Assembly (NCBI GenBank): GCA_963697525.1
Contig: OY969087.1
Coordinates: forward strand, 3,038,001-3,102,000
Direction: 5' to 3'
DNA from: Bradymonas sp963697525
GTDB taxonomy: Bacteria; Myxococcota_A; Bradymonadia; Bradymonadales; Bradymonadaceae
Length of the DNA stretch: 64,000 nucleotides
The notes under the pieces were generated by a model. It had not been told where the DNA came from and made no database searches. It saw only the letters and a program-made list of their open reading frames with translations. Below are positions 1 to 9,575 of the stretch, piece by piece. Each line of letters begins with the position of its first letter. Within the stretch, counting starts at the first letter, position 1. A program made the position numbers and the translations under genes.

Positions 1-19
1 CAGCGCGCCGAGCCGACGG

Positions 20-135
20 CCGGCTCCGGCATCCGGCCACGGCTCCGGCTCCGGTCCCGGCTCCGGCATCCGGCCACGGCTCCGGCATCCGGCCACGGCT
101 CCGGCATCCGGCCACGGCTCCGGCTTCCGGTCATC
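20..135. repeat. GC-rich 19-bp tandem repeat
   Basis: A 19-bp unit built on CTCCGGCATCCGGCCACGG is repeated head to tail, most regularly from about 61 to 135 (starts at 61, 80, 99 and 118), with degenerate copies before it. No gene-like reading was found. It is one of several short tandem arrays in gene-poor DNA of this window. Its relation to the decayed transposase just downstream is unknown. Confidence 0.8.
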
Positions 136-221
136 CACCCGCTGGCGACGCTTCTAAAGCTGGGCGTTCTGGCGCTTTCGAGCAACGCGCGCTCGACGCG
201 GGCTGTCGAGCATCGAAGCGA

Positions 222-410
222 GCAGCTTCGCCCGGAGGTCGCATCGAGCGGGTGGCCGCTTCGGATGAGAAGACCTCGGTGGGAAACCGCTACTTTGTCA
301 GCTCCGAAGACGCTGATGAGCTTAGCGCCCAGGAAGCGCTCGAGCTCGCCAGGGCCCACTGGCGCTGTGAGAACCCCTGCTGGACATGGAGGCGTTTGAC
401 GCCTTCGACG
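222..410 (+). pseudogene. Decayed transposase fragment (ISAs1-like)
   Basis: The plus-strand reading from about 246 to 375 encodes NRYFVSSEDADELSAQEALE followed by LARAHWRCEN. This resembles the C-terminal part of ISAs1-family transposases, where RYY(I/V)SS is followed by a helix and then an HWxIEN motif ahead of the last catalytic region. After the HWRCEN motif the similarity is lost, and no full-length transposase, terminal inverted repeat or target duplication is visible. I read it as a 3' remnant of an insertion sequence. The family assignment rests on motif recognition alone, and the exact limits are approximate. Confidence 0.45.
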
Positions 411-663
411 ACTGAGCCCGCAGTCGACGCCGTCACTCTTTCGAAAAGGCGTCCCGCCGCAGCGCACGCGCTGCGGCAAGCCAGACCTGGAAGGATCTGG
501 CACCGAAAAAGGCGCCCGCCACCGTGGGGGAAAGGGGGTGATACGCTCGTTCGCGCGCCGCCAACCGCTCAAAGCTCCCAGATTGGCCGTGTAGCTACTG
601 CGGCGGCGATCATTGATCGAACCTGCGGTTGCGGGCAGCCGGGCGAGCGGCGCGAGCACGAGG
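411..663. other. Intergenic DNA without a recognisable gene
   Basis: The stretch between the transposase remnant and the end of the DUF3943 gene holds short overlapping reading frames on both strands, none with protein-like composition. A weak inverted repeat (CCAGA...TCTGG, near 478-500) is present, but no T-run marks it as a terminator. Confidence 0.4.
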
Positions 664-2379
664 TTAAAAGCGGTACTGAACTCGCGCTCCCAACTCCTGG
701 AAGCTCTGGGTGGTGTCGAATTGGTCGGCCGTGCTCTGGCGGGTGCGCGCCATATAGGTCAGCCGCAGGTCCAGCCAGTCGAGCGGCGTGGGGATATCCG
801 CCCAGGCGTCCAGTCGGGCGAGGCTGTCTTCGAGGTCGATCTCGTGGGTGACCTGCTCCTGGTTGCGGTCGCGTCCGTTGAACCCCCAATAGCGGCCCCA
901 TTGCAGCTCGGCGCCCAGCCCCAGCCGACCCCAGTAGAGCGTCAGACGCGGGCGAATGGTGGCGCCGTAGGCAAAATAGTAGCCCTTGTGCGTCAGGTCG
1001 GTGCGAATGCCTGAGGTGTCATAGCGGGCGGCGTATTGGGGAAAGGCGAGCGAGTGGAGCGTGGCGAAGTCGGCGAAGCCGGCCACTTGCAGCCTCGCGC
1101 GCAGCGGCCCCGAGAACATGGTGAAGTCGAGCGCCGGCCCCGCCAGGTGAGCCATGGCGTATTGGTCGCCCACGTCGGCATCGGCGTAGTCCTGGAACTG
1201 GTAGGAGGTCGCCTCGCCCAACGCCAGGCTGTAGCCACGCCGCCGGTGCGCTTCCTCGCTGATATCCTGCTTATAATAGCCGAACATCATCGCCTGGGCA
1301 TACAGCGAGAACGCGTCGTAGCCGTGCTCACCGAAGCTGGTGTCGAGGTCCAGGCGGGTGAAGTTGCCGACGTCGAAATACCGGTCGAATTGGCCGGGGC
1401 GTTGGTAGCCGGGCATCGCCGCAAGCTCGGTGGTGAGTCCCACGCTCGCCAAGACCGGCGTGCTCACGGCGGCGGAGTCGCCGCGGTGAAACGCGCCCGC
1501 GTACAGACGAAACGTCGGCCAATAGACGCGCCGGTGGGGCCGCAGCACCGGCGGCGCGCTGGGGTTTCGCCGGTCCAGGTAGTTGTGAATCCAGCGAAGC
1601 GAGCCGAACGGTGCCGTCAGGATGCGCTGGTCGAGCTCGTCGGCGCTATACGGGCTGTTGAAGTACTCGCCGAGGTTGTAGACGACCTCGCCGATGGCGG
1701 TGCCGCCCACCGACGTCACGATCTGGTCGTTGATGCTGACCTGCTCGGGAAGCTCGAGGATATACTCCCACACCGTCGAGCCGGTCACCGCGAACAGAAA
1801 CGAGGTGCCCGGGCCGAAGTTGTTGGTGCGCGCGAACATATAGTAGCCCATGCCCGCCAGCGGGTGCCACATCTGGTTGAACACGAACGTATTGTTGTCG
1901 AAGCGCACCAGATCGAAGGTGGTGAACTTCTGGACCGCGCCGCCGAAGGTGGCCTTGAAGAACCAGTCGGGCTTGTTGAAGTCCTTCTGGGCCATATACC
2001 ACACGCCGCCCAGGGTGAGCTCGGCCAGTTCCTCGGTGATGGCGCGGCCGAAGTGGCGGCGGCGGCGCACCCCCAGGAAGTTGTCGTACTCCTGCTCGAA
2101 GTTGATCCATCGGCCGCCCTGGCTCAAATACATCTCTCCAGTCAGGCTTTGGGGGCGCGGCGAGGGAAGGGCGGCGGCGTAGCAGACCGGAAGCGTCAGC
2201 GAGGTGAGGGTGGCGCCGAGCACGCGGCGGGTGGCGACACAGCCGTCAACGGAGCGCGCCACGGGCGCGTCGGCCGGCGGCGGCACCTCGTGCCGAACGC
2301 CCTGCGCCTGCGCCAGGGCCGGCGCAAAAAATGCGGCGGCGAGCGCAAGCCAGAAAATATGTCCGAGCCGATACCGCAT
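664..2379 (-). CDS. DUF3943 outer-membrane-type protein
   Basis: Predicted 571-residue exported protein of unknown function. The chosen start (ATG at 2379) gives a clear signal peptide ending in LAQAQG; a longer frame to 2496 would run into the phosphomevalonate kinase gene. The central region (MWHPLAGMGYYMFARTNNFG, then WEYILELPEQVSINDQIVTS and a GEV motif) matches the DUF3943 pattern: an HPxxGxxYY segment, WEY...E, then SxND. The C-terminal half is rich in aromatic alternating residues and ends in a terminal Phe (VQYRF), as outer-membrane beta-barrels do. It is the last gene of the minus-strand mevalonate run, 30 bp after phosphomevalonate kinase, so it may be co-transcribed. No enzymatic motif was seen. 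Confidence 0.75.
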   Translation of the reverse strand: MRYRLGHIFWLALAAAFFAPALAQAQGVRHEVPPPADAPVARSVDGCVATRRVLGATLTSLTLPVCYAAALPSPRPQSLTGEMYLSQGGRWINFEQEYDNFLGVRRRRHFGRAITEELAELTLGGVWYMAQKDFNKPDWFFKATFGGAVQKFTTFDLVRFDNNTFVFNQMWHPLAGMGYYMFARTNNFGPGTSFLFAVTGSTVWEYILELPEQVSINDQIVTSVGGTAIGEVVYNLGEYFNSPYSADELDQRILTAPFGSLRWIHNYLDRRNPSAPPVLRPHRRVYWPTFRLYAGAFHRGDSAAVSTPVLASVGLTTELAAMPGYQRPGQFDRYFDVGNFTRLDLDTSFGEHGYDAFSLYAQAMMFGYYKQDISEEAHRRRGYSLALGEATSYQFQDYADADVGDQYAMAHLAGPALDFTMFSGPLRARLQVAGFADFATLHSLAFPQYAARYDTSGIRTDLTHKGYYFAYGATIRPRLTLYWGRLGLGAELQWGRYWGFNGRDRNQEQVTHEIDLEDSLARLDAWADIPTPLDWLDLRLTYMARTRQSTADQFDTTQSFQELGARVQYRF

Positions 2380-2408
2380 GGCGCACACAACTGAGTGGAA
2401 TTCTCCCG

Positions 2409-3461
2409 CTAGGCGTCGCGACGCACACCCTCGGCGCCCACCTTTAGCGGTAGGTGGCGTATACCACGCGGCAAATGCTGCAAAAACGATTCCCACTTTG
2501 CCGCCGTCGCTCCGAACGCCAGCGAGAAGTCCCCGCCGCCGGCGCCCGACGGCTTGACGGCGATATGATGGGCGTCGGCGTGGTGGCGAAGCGCGGCGTG
2601 GGCGTCGGTGACGATGGGCGCCTCGATTTGGCGGCCGAGCTCGTCGAGGGCGGCGTCGGCCTCGGCGGCGCGAGCGACGACGCCCTCGGCGTCACCGGCG
2701 GCGAACGCTGCCATGGCGGCTTCGGCGACCTGCGAGGTCTGGCACAGCGCTTCGTGGGTCGCCTGCGCCGCGCGCGTCATCGCCAACTCGCAGCGGCGAA
2801 CGAAGCTCGTCGAGCGGGCAGGGCGGCCCAGCCAGAGCGCTTCGACGCGCAGTCCGTCGGGCAGGCGCACGTCGGTCGCGATGGCGGTCTGGTCGGTGGT
2901 GATGTCGGCGGTGATGTCGGGCGAGGCCGGGCAGGGGCGAAATGGCGCGATGGGGTCGAGCAGTCGATAGCCGAGGACGCCGCCAAACGACGAGGCGGCG
3001 ACGTCGGCGCAGCTTCCCCGACCGTGTTGCAGGCGGCGGTGAGCGGCAAAGGCGCGCTCGAAGATCGCACGCCGAGCGGGCGCGTCGACCACCGCCCCGT
3101 CGCCGTCGAACATGCACGCCGCGCTCAGCGCGACCGCAGAGGCGGCCGACGAGCCCAGGCCGAGTTTGTCGCCGGTGGCCTCGTCGAACAGCGCGCGCAC
3201 ATCGGCGCCCAGGTGGTCGACGCTCAGATCCTGCGGGCAAACGCCGCCGGCGGTGCACGCCTCGACGACGGCCTCCGGGAGCGCCGTCGAGCCTGCCAGG
3301 TCGGCCCCCTCGACGCGATAGGCGTCGGCCCGCGCAAAGCGACACGCGCTCACGCGTCGGTCGACGGCGGTGACCACGCACCAGCCCCCGGCGAGCACGC
3401 CATATTCTCCGAATAAGAAGAGCTTTCCGGGGGCCGAAGTGCGAACGAGAGCTGATTTCAT
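2409..3461 (-). CDS. mvaK2: Phosphomevalonate kinase
   Basis: A 350-residue GHMP-family kinase that would phosphorylate mevalonate 5-phosphate to the diphosphate using ATP, in the cytoplasm. Visible motifs are the N-terminal APGKLFLFGEYGVLAGG, the GHMP ATP loop GLGSSAASAVA near residue 102, and the C-terminal KPSGAGGGDFSLAF near residue 310. The length fits bacterial/ERG8-type phosphomevalonate kinases. Its ATG lies 4 bases after the stop of the decarboxylase gene, implying translational coupling in the order macro-domain protein, mevalonate kinase, decarboxylase, phosphomevalonate kinase. The product is the substrate of the neighbouring decarboxylase, which supports the assignment over other GHMP kinases. 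Confidence 0.9.
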   Translation of the reverse strand: MKSALVRTSAPGKLFLFGEYGVLAGGWCVVTAVDRRVSACRFARADAYRVEGADLAGSTALPEAVVEACTAGGVCPQDLSVDHLGADVRALFDEATGDKLGLGSSAASAVALSAACMFDGDGAVVDAPARRAIFERAFAAHRRLQHGRGSCADVAASSFGGVLGYRLLDPIAPFRPCPASPDITADITTDQTAIATDVRLPDGLRVEALWLGRPARSTSFVRRCELAMTRAAQATHEALCQTSQVAEAAMAAFAAGDAEGVVARAAEADAALDELGRQIEAPIVTDAHAALRHHADAHHIAVKPSGAGGGDFSLAFGATAAKWESFLQHLPRGIRHLPLKVGAEGVRRDA

Positions 3462-3465
3462 GGAA

Positions 3466-4503
3466 CTACTGCGCGTCGTCGGAGGATGCGGCGTCGGCGA
3501 CGAGGCGGGCCTGGTCCCCGGGGAAGGCGACGAGCACCTCGTGGACGCCGGGCGTGGCGGCGAGCAAGTCCTGGCATTGCTGCTGGGCCTCGGCCGGGCA
3601 GAATACCTTGACCTGCGGGCCGGCGTCGATGGTGAAGAAGACCGGCAGCCCGTCGGCGCGCGCCCGGCGCACCCGGTGCATCAGCTCGACGGTGGTGCCG
3701 TTCCAGTACAGGATGCCGGGATCGGCTGCCAGGGCGGTGGCGTGCATGCGCAGACAGCTCGCCTCGGCGATGCGGGCGAGCTCGTCGAAGTCACGCGCCT
3801 CGATGGCCGCGCGCGCCCACTCGACGTCCAGCGGCACCGACTCCACCCATTGGTCGTAATATGGGGAGGTCTGGTGAGTGCGGTTCATCCCCTCGGTCGA
3901 GCCCACGGACTTCTCGCCGCGCGAGGTCACCGCGATGACGCAGCGAAGGTCCCAATGCTCGGGGCCGGCGATGGGCTCGGCGACCGCGTCGGCGCCGTCT
4001 TCGCGGGTGCCGGGGTTCATCTGGACGAAGCCGCCGAAGATGCTGCGCGCCGCCGAGCCCGAGCCGCGCCGGGCGAGCGCGGACAGCTCGCCCGGCGCCA
4101 GGTCCAGGCCCGCGGCCCGTGTGGCGGCCACGGCCAGGGCGGCAAAGCCCGAGGCCGACGAGGCCAATCCGGCCCCGGTGGGAAAGTCGTTTCGCGTGAC
4201 CACCCGCGCGGGCGTCTCGAGGGCCGCGCGGCGGCGGACGAGGTCCAGAAAGTGCACCACGCGCTCGTATTTGACGCCCCGGTCGACCGGGCGGTCGTCG
4301 AGCTCGAGGTGGTCGCGCTCGAGGCGCTCGTCGAAGCGCACGCTGGTGCGCGTCTGCAGGCCACCCAGGGTCATGGAGACGCTGCCGGCCGCGGGCAGGT
4401 TGTACTCGAGGTCGCGCTTGCCCCAGTATTTGACCAGCGCGATATTCGGGTGGGCGATGGCCGTAGCCATGGTGTCCGACGTACTCACCGCTTGCGTCTC
4501 CAT
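3466..4503 (-). CDS. mvaD: Diphosphomevalonate decarboxylase
   Basis: A 345-residue GHMP-family enzyme that converts mevalonate diphosphate to isopentenyl diphosphate with ATP and CO2 release. Diagnostic segments are HPNIALVKYWGKRD near the N-terminus, FPTGAGLASSASGFAALAVA, and SGSAARSIFGGFVQMNPG, which carries the conserved Ser/Arg region of this family. The start chosen is the ATG at 4503, overlapping the stop of mevalonate kinase by one base (TAATG); a longer in-frame extension to 4701 is Arg-rich antisense of mevalonate kinase and is rejected. An internal ATG at 4470 is also possible. Its position between the two kinases completes the lower mevalonate pathway. Confidence 0.93.
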   Translation of the reverse strand: METQAVSTSDTMATAIAHPNIALVKYWGKRDLEYNLPAAGSVSMTLGGLQTRTSVRFDERLERDHLELDDRPVDRGVKYERVVHFLDLVRRRAALETPARVVTRNDFPTGAGLASSASGFAALAVAATRAAGLDLAPGELSALARRGSGSAARSIFGGFVQMNPGTREDGADAVAEPIAGPEHWDLRCVIAVTSRGEKSVGSTEGMNRTHQTSPYYDQWVESVPLDVEWARAAIEARDFDELARIAEASCLRMHATALAADPGILYWNGTTVELMHRVRRARADGLPVFFTIDAGPQVKVFCPAEAQQQCQDLLAATPGVHEVLVAFPGDQARLVADAASSDDAQ

Positions 4504-5438
4504 TATCCAGTAATCGTGACTTCGAAGCCGCGCCAGCCGCCCTTTTTCCAGGCGGCCAACACGTCGTCGGCGCCCCCGGGCGTCAGCGCAAATACGCATC
4601 CGCCGCCGCCGGCGCCGGTAAGCTTGGCGCCCAGCGCCCCGGCAGCGCGCGCGGTGTGGCAGGCGGCGTCGATGGCGGCGGTGCTCACGCCCAGCGCACA
4701 CAGGGCGCCGTGGTTGATGTCCATCAATTCGCCGACGCGTCGCCAGTCGCCCGCGGCCAGCGCGCTGCTCGCCGCCCGGGACAGGTCGCCGATGAGCTGG
4801 TTGAGGTGATCGATCAGTTGGGGCTCGCGCTCGTGGCGCTCGGCCACGCCGCCGACCATCTCGGCGGTGGAGGCTGCCGGCCCGGCCTGGCAGACGGCCA
4901 GGGTGAGCGCGGGGGCGTCGATGGGCGCGGTCTGCGCTCCGTCGGCGCGGGTGTAGAAGAACAGCCCGCCGTCGGTGGCCGCGCGCTGGTCGATGCCCGA
5001 AGGATTGCCGTGAAAGACGCGCTCGCTGGCCTCGACGGCAGCGTCGACCGCTTCGGGCTCGCCGAATAGCTCGCCGAGCGCGCGCGCCACTGCCACGGCC
5101 AGCGCGGCCGAGCTTCCCAGCCCCACTCCGATGGGGACTTCCAGGGTGGCGTCGATCTCGACGGGGTAGGGCTGCTCGAATTGTGACAGGATCGCCTGGA
5201 AGGAGCGCGCCAGCGGCTCGTCGGCGTCGTCGACGCGCACGTTGCAGTACAGCTCCCCGCTCAGCCCGTCGCGCAGCGCCAGATGACTGGTCGCCTCGCC
5301 CGACGGGGTCGCCACCGCGCGGGCTCCACGCGGCAGCCCGGCGGCGATGGCCGGTTGTCCGTACACCACCGCGTGTTCACCAAAGAGGATGAGCTTGGCG
5401 CGACCGCTGCCGTGGGCATGGGTGACCGCTTTGCTCAA
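4503..5438 (-). CDS. mvk: Mevalonate kinase
   Basis: A 311-residue GHMP kinase. Motifs are KLILFGEHAVVYGQPAIAAG at the N-terminus, the ATP loop PIGVGLGSSAALAVAVARAL, NPSGIDQRAATDGG, and KLTGAGGGGCVFAL near the C-terminus, all typical of mevalonate kinase. The first step of the lower mevalonate pathway, ATP-dependent phosphorylation of mevalonate, is therefore encoded here. The start codon is a TTG overlapping the stop of the macro-domain gene (TTGA), which suggests termination-reinitiation. Neither HMG-CoA synthase nor HMG-CoA reductase is in the window, so the upper pathway must lie elsewhere. Confidence 0.92.
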   Translation of the reverse strand: MSKAVTHAHGSGRAKLILFGEHAVVYGQPAIAAGLPRGARAVATPSGEATSHLALRDGLSGELYCNVRVDDADEPLARSFQAILSQFEQPYPVEIDATLEVPIGVGLGSSAALAVAVARALGELFGEPEAVDAAVEASERVFHGNPSGIDQRAATDGGLFFYTRADGAQTAPIDAPALTLAVCQAGPAASTAEMVGGVAERHEREPQLIDHLNQLIGDLSRAASSALAAGDWRRVGELMDINHGALCALGVSTAAIDAACHTARAAGALGAKLTGAGGGGCVFALTPGGADDVLAAWKKGGWRGFEVTITG

Positions 5439-6028
5439 AACATCCCCGGGACAATGCCTCCCGGGCGAATGTCGATCTCAATGAGATCGTCCACCTCGTC
5501 GAGGTGCTCCTCGAGGTAATCGGCGGTGCGCTCGAAGTCATTGTCGTCGCTCACACACAGCAGCACGTGCTGCAGGTGCTCGGCGCGCGGCAGCTCCTCG
5601 TTGGTGATCCGCCAGAACAGGTCCAGGAAGTCGTCGATCGGAAAACCGGCGATTTCGGTGCCCAGCGGCGGAAAGGCGACGCTGTCCAACTCCATCTCCT
5701 CGGCCAGGTCGTAGGCGTTGAGGATGCAGTTGGAGATCAGGCGCTTGTTGATGCGCTTGGCGCCCAGGATGGACACGTGGATGAGCGTCTTGACCGGCAA
5801 CTGGCCGGCCTCGGTGGCCACCGCATGGCCGGGCTCGAGCCGGTTGTTGTTCATCCGGCTGCGCTTCATGTGCAGGGTCTGCTGGATGAACGGTCCGGCG
5901 CGTCGCGAAATCTGCGAGCTCACGCCGCGCCCAAGGATCATTCCCGTGTTCGACGGGTTGACCAGCGCGCCGTTCTCCATCGGGAGCATGGTGATGTCTC
6001 CCTGAGTAATCGTCAGTGTCTTGGCCAT
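5435..6028 (-). CDS. Macro-domain (ADP-ribose-binding) protein
   Basis: A 197-residue protein with macro-domain features: ITQGDIT at the N-terminus, ALVNPSNTGMILGRGVSSQI (the ligand-binding NxxN and glycine-rich loop), and SVAFPPLGTEIAGFP (the SIAFPaigtG-like second loop). Macro domains bind or hydrolyse ADP-ribose derivatives; the exact substrate cannot be told from sequence. The C-terminal tail is acidic. An AGAG-type ribosome-binding site precedes the ATG. It is the first gene of the mevalonate operon and its stop overlaps the TTG start of mevalonate kinase, so expression of the two should be linked. Why an ADP-ribose protein sits there is unclear. Confidence 0.85.
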   Translation of the reverse strand: MAKTLTITQGDITMLPMENGALVNPSNTGMILGRGVSSQISRRAGPFIQQTLHMKRSRMNNNRLEPGHAVATEAGQLPVKTLIHVSILGAKRINKRLISNCILNAYDLAEEMELDSVAFPPLGTEIAGFPIDDFLDLFWRITNEELPRAEHLQHVLLCVSDDNDFERTADYLEEHLDEVDDLIEIDIRPGGIVPGMF

Positions 6029-6101
6029 GAATGGCTCTCCGTATGGGTGAGACGATGATCCGAACGGGAGGGTTTATAAGCGAAACGCGCGTTTGATAAA
6101 A

Positions 6102-6137
6102 GAGTGATCGAGTAATTGAGTGCTCACTCGATCACTC
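6102..6137 (-). terminator. Rho-independent terminator of aat
   Basis: A perfect 12-bp inverted repeat (6102-6113 with 6126-6137) is followed, in the minus direction, by TTTTATC. The stem contains the aat stop codon. The same octamer (GTGATCGA) forms the long tandem array after the thiolase gene at 19.1 kb. Confidence 0.75.
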
Positions 6138-6728
6138 CACGAACGTGACCTCGAGTTCGAGGGCATCCACCAGCCGGCGCTCGTAGTCGGCCCGCGGGAT
6201 CTCGATGGCGCCGAATTGCTCGAGGTGGTCGTTGACGAATTGGACGTCGAGCAGCGTAAAGCCGCGCTCGCGCATTCGCTCGACCAGGTGGACCAGGCAG
6301 ACCTTGGAGGCGTCCGTTTCGCGAAAGAACATGGACTCGCCGGCGAAGAGCCCGCCCACGGCCACCCCGTACAGGCCGCCGACGAGGCGCCCGTCGAGCC
6401 ACGCCTCCACCGAGTGGGCGAAGCCCATGCGGTGCAGCGAGGTGTACGAGTCGACCAGCCCCTCGGAGATCCAGGTCGACTTCTGGATTTTTCGCGGCGC
6501 CGCACACTCGCGCATGACCTGCTCGAAGGCGGTGTCGTAGCGGATGTCGAACGGCTCGTGGCGCACCGTCTGGGCCAGCCGGCCCGGACAGTGGAACCCG
6601 TCGAGCGGCAAAATCCCGCGCGGATCGGGCGCATACCAGTAGATCTCCTCATCCTCTTCGGGATGGGCCATCGGGAAGATGCCCTGCATATAGGCTGACA
6701 GCAGGATGTGGGGACTGGGTCGCTTCAT
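6132..6728 (-). CDS. aat: Leucyl/phenylalanyl-tRNA-protein transferase
   Basis: A 198-residue enzyme that transfers Leu or Phe from aminoacyl-tRNA to proteins with N-terminal Arg or Lys, creating N-degrons. Family motifs are clear: LLSAYMQGIFPMA, YWYAPDPRGILPLDGFH, STWISEGLVDSYTSLHRMGF AHSVE, GGLYGVAVGGLFAGESMFFR, and LLDVQFVNDHLEQFGAIEI. The gene is monocistronic, ends in a hairpin terminator, and lies upstream of the mevalonate operon. Its products would be recognised by ClpS and degraded by ClpAP; clpS and clpA are also in this window, at 13.5-16.3 kb. Confidence 0.95.
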   Translation of the reverse strand: MKRPSPHILLSAYMQGIFPMAHPEEDEEIYWYAPDPRGILPLDGFHCPGRLAQTVRHEPFDIRYDTAFEQVMRECAAPRKIQKSTWISEGLVDSYTSLHRMGFAHSVEAWLDGRLVGGLYGVAVGGLFAGESMFFRETDASKVCLVHLVERMRERGFTLLDVQFVNDHLEQFGAIEIPRADYERRLVDALELEVTFVE

Positions 6729-6770
6729 GGGGTATCTTGGGCAGGGACGGGCGTGGCAATGCGTCGTTGG

Positions 6771-6813
6771 AAAAACCGTTTGCGCGGGGCCGCCATTCCG
6801 GCCCCGCGCAAAC
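6771..6813 (-). terminator. Rho-independent terminator of fumC
   Basis: A perfect 15-bp inverted repeat (6778-6792 with 6799-6813, 6-base loop) is followed in the minus direction by GGTTTTTCC. It lies 24 bases after the fumC stop. Confidence 0.9.
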
Positions 6814-6836
6814 CGACCACGCCTTACAAGTCGCCG

Positions 6837-8231
<1,395 letters not shown>

Positions 8232-8432
8232 CTCTGCCTCCTCGTGGTTCGTTGGAGTTACGTTGTGTCAGCGGCCACATTCGTAACGAGGGATGGTCGA
8301 ATTGGCAACCACGCCGCGACTGGCCACCCCGCGGCGGATCGGGGAGGTGGGTGATGCGGAACAATTGGGTAGGCATGGTACGTTAACTCCTACAAGAACC
8401 GGCAGTCCGACCCGATCCCCGACCACGCTCAG

Positions 8433-8948
8433 ATGAGCTCCGACAATCCCAAAGGTCATCCGCCCGGCACCGACGGGTGGATCCATCCTCAACGCCAACC
8501 GCGCCCGACCGATTTTGCCGAGCCGCACGTGCCCGAACTCGACCTCGGCGAGCCCCAGAACTACCCGCTGCAGCGCACTCAGGTGCGGGTGGACGTGCAG
8601 ACCCCGGCGGAACAAGAGGCCAGCCGGGGCAAAGCCATGGCGGTGCTCGCCCACCTGAGCATTTTGTTCGGCGTGCCCGTTTTTCTGGCGCCGCTTTTCC
8701 TGCGCAACAACGCCCTGGCGCTGCACCACGCCAAGGCCGCGGCGGTCATCTACGTGCTCTTTCTACTGACCGGCGTGCTGTCGTTTTTTACCTGCGCGTT
8801 GGCTTTTCCGCTGGCGATGCTTTGCTACGTGCCCGCCCTCATCGGCATCGCGCGAGCGGCCCACGGCGAAAAGGCCGGCCGCTGGGGCCTGGGCGACCTG
8901 GGCGAGCGCATATTCTCGGGCATTGAGGTCAAAGACGAGAGCCGGTAA
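8433..8948 (+). CDS. DUF4870-type small membrane protein
   Basis: A 171-residue protein with a proline-rich soluble N-terminal half (about 65 residues) and a C-terminal membrane domain of about three hydrophobic segments: VLAHLSILFGVPVFLAPLFL, the stretch around HHAKAAAVIYVLFLLTGVLS, and FPLAMLCYVPALIGIARAAH. The pattern of AHLSxxFG...LHHAKxA resembles DUF4870 proteins, whose function is unknown. It lies 9 bases upstream of nth and may be co-transcribed. The start is weakly supported because no strong ribosome-binding site is visible. Confidence 0.7.
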   Translation: MSSDNPKGHPPGTDGWIHPQRQPRPTDFAEPHVPELDLGEPQNYPLQRTQVRVDVQTPAEQEASRGKAMAVLAHLSILFGVPVFLAPLFLRNNALALHHAKAAAVIYVLFLLTGVLSFFTCALAFPLAMLCYVPALIGIARAAHGEKAGRWGLGDLGERIFSGIEVKDESR

Positions 8949-8957
8949 AACGGCAGC

Positions 8958-9575
8958 ATGAATAGAGAAGAAAAAGCAGACAAGATCGGCCAGATTCTCG
9001 ACGACCTCTACCCCGAGCCGCCCATCCCGCTCGACCACACCGACGCCTACACGCTGCTCGTGGCGGTGCTCCTGTCGGCGCAGTGTACGGACAAGCGGGT
9101 CAATATGGTCACGCCGGGTCTCTTCGATCTCGCCGATAACCCATTTGACATGGCCGACTTGTCCGAGGAACAGATCCTCGGCGCGATCCGCTCCTGCGGG
9201 CTCGCCCCCACCAAGGCCAAGCGCATCAAAAAGCTCAGCGAGATGCTCGCCGAGCAGGGCGGCGAGGTGCCCGATACCTTGTCCGGGCTGCAGAAGCTTC
9301 CCGGCGTGGGCCGAAAGACCGCCCAGGTCGTCCTCTGCCAGGCTTTCGGAAAGCCCGCCTTCCCCGTCGACACCCACATTCACCGCCTCGCCGAGCGCTG
9401 GGGCCTGTCCAGCGGCAAGAACGTCAAGCAGACCGAAAAGGACCTGCGCGCGGCGTTTCCCAAAGACACATGGAATCTGCGCCACCTGCAGATCATCTAC
9501 TTCGGCCGCGAGCACTGCCCGGCGAGGGGCCACGAGCCCGACGAGTGTCCGATTTGCAGTTGGGCGATGGATTGA
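8958..9575 (+). CDS. nth: Endonuclease III (DNA glycosylase/AP lyase)
   Basis: A 205-residue base-excision repair enzyme acting on oxidised pyrimidines. It has the helix-hairpin-helix LPGVGRKTAQVVL with the catalytic Lys, the VDTHIHRLAERW segment with the catalytic Asp, and LLSAQCTDKRVN near the N-terminus. The C-terminal iron-sulfur motif is atypical: three cysteines are present (HCPARGHEPDECPICSW) with a spacing of 9 and 2, and the protein ends before the fourth Cys of the usual C-x6-C-x2-C-x5-C set. The [4Fe-4S] cluster may therefore be absent or differently ligated. It is probably in an operon with the DUF4870-like gene. Confidence 0.93.
   Translation: MNREEKADKIGQILDDLYPEPPIPLDHTDAYTLLVAVLLSAQCTDKRVNMVTPGLFDLADNPFDMADLSEEQILGAIRSCGLAPTKAKRIKKLSEMLAEQGGEVPDTLSGLQKLPGVGRKTAQVVLCQAFGKPAFPVDTHIHRLAERWGLSSGKNVKQTEKDLRAAFPKDTWNLRHLQIIYFGREHCPARGHEPDECPICSWAMD

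Noticed and set aside
1036..2394. Long plus-strand frame opposite the DUF3943 gene
   Set aside because: Antisense of a clear protein with signal peptide and family motifs; composition is Arg/Gly/Ala-rich as expected for shadow frames in high-GC DNA.
2409..2496. N-terminal extension of the DUF3943 protein
   Set aside because: Would overlap phosphomevalonate kinase and precede the signal peptide; ATG 2379 is preferred.
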